DNA of 23,389 bases from DAHUXT01 sp036378295 (GTDB taxonomy: Bacteria; Chloroflexota; Ktedonobacteria; Ktedonobacterales; JADMIN01): NCBI GenBank assembly GCA_036378295.1, contig DASUWS010000025.1, positions 1 to 23,389 on the forward strand, written 5' to 3'. The notes under the pieces were generated by a model. It saw nothing but the letters and a program-made list of their open reading frames with translations, was not told the DNA's origin and made no database searches. Of the stretch, positions 21,091 through 23,389 are shown in pieces. The translations under genes and the position numbers were made by a program. Numbering within the stretch: the stretch's first letter is position 1; each line of letters begins with the position of its first letter.

Positions 21091-21121
21091 GGGCGAAGGG
21101 AGGATGTTGCTTCCTTCGCCC
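21091..21121 (+). terminator. Intrinsic-terminator-like hairpin between KGG gene and accA
   Basis: GGGCGAAGG (21091-21099) and CCTTCGCCC (21113-21121) form a 9-bp GC-rich stem, followed on the plus strand by ATCGACTTTTCC with a short T-run. It lies ~108 nt after the KGG stop and ~40 nt past the accA stop, so it may end transcripts from both sides. Confidence 0.6.
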
Positions 21122-21161
21122 ATCGACTTTTCCAGCACGATACGCTTCCGGGATACGTTGT

Positions 21162-22145
21162 CTAGCGCATCGCTTCGATGGCGGAGCCGTTGATCGCGTT
21201 GAGGCCGATAGCACGATAGCGGCGATAGCGGCGTTCGAGCAGATCCTCTGTGGAGAGCCCGCGCAGTTCGGCGAGATGCTCCAAAATCACGCTCTTAACT
21301 GCGGCAGCGGCCTCTGCTTTGTTCTGGTGCGCCCCACCGGGCGGCTCAGGAATAATGTCCTCGATCAGGCCAAGGTGCTTGAGCTCTTTCGCGGTGATCT
21401 TCATCGCCTCCGCCGCATCGGGCGCGTGAGCGCTGTCGCGCCACATGATCGCCGCCGCCGCCTCCGGGCTGGCTACGGTGTAGATGCTATGCTCCAGCAT
21501 CAGGATGCGGTCGGCCACGCTGATGCCGAGCGCTCCGCCGCTGCCGCCCTCGCCAATAACTACTGTGATAATGGGTGTGCGCAGCGCGGACATGACCATG
21601 AGATTTTCGGCGATTGCCTGAGCGATACCACGCTGCTCGTCTTCGAGACCCGGCGACGCGCCAGGAATATCCACAAGTGTCACTACCGGCAGATGGAACC
21701 GCTCAGCGTGACCGAAGAGGCGCAGCGCCTTGCGATAGCCTTCGGGATGCGACATGCCAAAGTTGCATTCCATCCGCTCCTTGGTATCCCGCCCTTTCTG
21801 GTTGCCCAGAATCATGACCGTCTGGCCATCGAGACTGGCCAGTCCACCAAGTATAGCGCGATCATCGCCGTAGCGCCGGTCGCCACGCAGCTCGAAGAAG
21901 TCGGCGCACATCAGCTCGATGTAATCGGAGGTATAGGGCCGCCTGGGATGGCGCGCCACCTGGACGCACTGCCAGGGCGTCAGCTTGCCGTAGATCTCGC
22001 GCAGACGGGTGTTCAACTCCTGCTGGTATTCATTCAGGCGCACACGGTCGTCACCTTTGAGTTTGGCCCCTTTGCGTTGTAATGCCTGGATACGCTTATC
22101 CAGGTCAGCGAGTGGTCGCTCAAAGTCGAGATCAAAGGACATCAT
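21162..22145 (-). CDS. accA: Acetyl-CoA carboxylase carboxyltransferase alpha subunit
   Basis: 327 aa. Signature blocks of AccA are clear: ARHPRRPYTSDYIELMCADF, GNQKGRDTKERMECNFGMSH, RLFGHAERFHLPVVTLVDIP, GASPGLEDEQRGIAQAIAEN, and VIGEGGSGGALGISVADRI. It transfers the carboxyl group from carboxybiotin to acetyl-CoA with AccD, giving malonyl-CoA for fatty acid synthesis. ATG 22145 is chosen because GGGAGGA lies 5 nt upstream; an in-frame GTG at 22160 is less likely. It starts 66 nt after the accD stop, an operon arrangement that makes the two subunits together. The length (~320 aa) is normal. No BCCP or biotin carboxylase gene is in the window. Confidence 0.97.
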   Translation of the reverse strand: MMSFDLDFERPLADLDKRIQALQRKGAKLKGDDRVRLNEYQQELNTRLREIYGKLTPWQCVQVARHPRRPYTSDYIELMCADFFELRGDRRYGDDRAILGGLASLDGQTVMILGNQKGRDTKERMECNFGMSHPEGYRKALRLFGHAERFHLPVVTLVDIPGASPGLEDEQRGIAQAIAENLMVMSALRTPIITVVIGEGGSGGALGISVADRILMLEHSIYTVASPEAAAAIMWRDSAHAPDAAEAMKITAKELKHLGLIEDIIPEPPGGAHQNKAEAAAAVKSVILEHLAELRGLSTEDLLERRYRRYRAIGLNAINGSAIEAMR

Positions 22146-22211
22146 CGCTCTCCTCCCCACAGCGCATCGTCCGCCTCGTGTTCCGCAGCATGGGCAGCGT
22201 TGGCGAAGTCA

Positions 22212-23093
22212 TCATTGTACAGCAGCGTCAGCGGCAGCATAGAAATGCAAGAGCCGCGCAAAAGTCGCTTTCAATGCCCGGCGATGCACAATGCCGTCAA
22301 TCATCCCATGAGCCAGCAGGAACTCCGCATAGCCAACGTCCTTGGGCAGTTTCACATGCATCGACTGCTCGATCACGCGCGGCCCGGTGAACGCGACCAA
22401 CGCGCCCGGCTCGGCAATCGTCACATCACCCAGCATCGCGAAGCTGGCCGTGACACCACCAGTCGTCGGGTCGGTCAGCAAGACCAGATACGGCACACCC
22501 GCCTCAGCCATGCGGGCCAGCGCGGCGGATGTTTTCGCCATCTGCATCAGCGCGATCACACCTTCCTGCATGCGTGCTCCGCCCGAGGCCGTTGAGATGA
22601 GCAAAGGGATATGCCGCTGGGTCGCGATTTCCATGGCGTGCGTAATTTTCTCGCCTACGACCGCGCCCATACTGCCACCCAGGAAGCGAAAATCCATGAT
22701 GACCAGCACGAGAGGCAAACCGTCAAGCAGCGCTGTGCCAACTTTGACGGCTTCGTTCAAATGGGTGGACTCAACCAGTCCATCCAGCTTCGCGCGATAC
22801 GTCTGAGACTGGGTGACGAACTTCAACGGGTCATTTGAGGTCAGGGCGCCAGCAAGCTCGGTAAACGTATCCTCATCGGCAAGCAGCTTGATGCGCTCAT
22901 CCGCGGTGAGTTGGGCATGATGGCCACAGCGTGGACAGACTTTGAGGTTGCGCTCCCAGTCTTTGCCGAGCAACAATTCCCGGCACTTCGGGCACTTGAC
23001 TGCCAGATTATCGGGTAACAAGCGCATTGCCGCACCTGGCTGAGCACCGTTAAAGCCCACAGATGTGGCATCCTGCTTGCCATCATCACTCAT
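22212..23093 (-). CDS. accD: Acetyl-CoA carboxylase carboxyltransferase beta subunit
   Basis: 293 aa. The N-terminal zinc ribbon CPKC...CPRC (~residues 34-56) is followed by the crotonase-like carboxyltransferase core: VLVIMDFRFLGGSMGAVVGEKI, STASGGARMQEGVIALMQMA (here listed in part), LLTDPTTGGVTASFAMLGD and GFTGPRVIEQ-like AFTGPRVIEQSM. It partners with AccA to form malonyl-CoA. Start ATG 23093 has GAGGTG ~5 nt upstream. The stop of the DUF2007-like gene lies only 3 nt before this start, so translation is probably coupled. Length and both Cys pairs are intact. Confidence 0.97.
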   Translation of the reverse strand: MSDDGKQDATSVGFNGAQPGAAMRLLPDNLAVKCPKCRELLLGKDWERNLKVCPRCGHHAQLTADERIKLLADEDTFTELAGALTSNDPLKFVTQSQTYRAKLDGLVESTHLNEAVKVGTALLDGLPLVLVIMDFRFLGGSMGAVVGEKITHAMEIATQRHIPLLISTASGGARMQEGVIALMQMAKTSAALARMAEAGVPYLVLLTDPTTGGVTASFAMLGDVTIAEPGALVAFTGPRVIEQSMHVKLPKDVGYAEFLLAHGMIDGIVHRRALKATFARLLHFYAAADAAVQ

Positions 23094-23096
23094 ACT

Positions 23097-23389
23097 TCAC
23101 CTCACCTCCGAACCCGCACTCCCCAAACCCAGCGTTTCGCGAGCCTCGTCAAGACGGTCTTCCGGCACGAGCAGGCGCAGCCCGGTCAAGGCTCCGCCCA
23201 TCGCACCCGCACCCGCGCCCCATTCCTGCGTCAGCACCGGAATGCCTACCCGCCGCAGCACCTGAATATAGAGGCTGCCCATTGCGGGCGATCCAATGCT
23301 CTCCAGAATGACCCACTGGGGCCGCGAGAGGTGATCAGAAGCAGCAAGACCGCTCGCTTCCCTCCGAAAACGCAGCCAGCGGAAAAAAC
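23097..23389 (-). CDS. DUF2007-like protein (5' partial, runs off the window)
   Basis: The frame stays open from the stop (23097-23099) to the right edge, and no ATG, GTG or TTG lies upstream of ATG 23282, so the true start is probably beyond the window. The visible ~97 residues include WVILESIGSPAMGSLYIQVL, RRVGIPVLTQEWG, a Gly/Ala-rich turn, and LRLLVPEDRLDEARETLG, the pattern of DUF2007 ('putative prokaryotic signal-transducing' ferredoxin-like domain). Function is unknown; these small domains may bind a ligand or protein. The gene precedes accD by 3 nt, suggesting it is an operon member with the carboxylase subunits. Confidence 0.65.
   Translation of the reverse strand, partial: FFRWLRFRREASGLAASDHLSRPQWVILESIGSPAMGSLYIQVLRRVGIPVLTQEWGAGAGAMGGALTGLRLLVPEDRLDEARETLGLGSAGSEVR

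Noticed and set aside
1..23389. tRNA genes, CRISPR arrays, insertion sequences, prophage genes
   Set aside because: I looked for cloverleaf-type T-loops, regularly spaced repeats, transposase motifs and terminal inverted repeats and saw none that hold up.

Overview
The window reads as GC-rich chromosome from a bacterium with a soil Chloroflexota (Ktedonobacteria-like) or actinobacterial flavour. This is an inference from gene content: a WYL regulator, a deazaflavin (F420)-type nitroreductase, an LLM flavoenzyme, a PaaK-type ligase, a KGG-repeat stress protein and separate accD/accA subunits. Strong GGAGG ribosome sites precede many starts. I saw no tRNA, rRNA, CRISPR array, insertion sequence or prophage gene.

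Left part (1-4560). The 3' end of a membrane protein carrying a Clp N-terminal repeat converges on a WYL-domain regulator. The regulator is divergent from a small plus-strand set: cupin, CxxC carboxymuconolactone decarboxylase/AhpD-like protein, DUF1579-like protein and NIPSNAP protein. Their shared 115-bp upstream region holds three inverted repeats. A convergent F420-type nitroreductase follows.

Centre (4797-16111, all minus strand, transcribed right to left). This is an aromatic-acid catabolic cluster: LLM flavoenzyme, two-domain 2-aminobenzoyl-CoA/salicylyl-CoA monooxygenase-reductase, SDR, crotonase, RidA-like protein, acyl-CoA dehydrogenase and PaaK-type aryl-CoA ligase. A 68-aa unknown, an amidase and an aromatic amino acid decarboxylase follow. 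The core genes overlap or are separated by a few dozen bases. The likely logic is CoA activation of an ortho-substituted benzoate (anthranilate or salicylate), oxygenation and reduction of the ring to destroy aromaticity, then ring opening and beta-oxidation-like steps. A perfect 15-bp palindrome lies just upstream of the first gene.

Right part (16274-23389). A translationally coupled pair (ATGA overlap) encodes an SNF2/RapA-like ATPase and a 771-aa multi-zinc-ribbon protein with what looks like a catalytically eroded Mrr-like nuclease fold. This pair is the best candidate here for an undescribed two-component DNA-acting system. Divergent from it is a KGG-repeat protein, followed by structured intergenic DNA. 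Last come accD and accA (acetyl-CoA carboxylase carboxyltransferase), preceded by a DUF2007-like protein that runs off the window edge.
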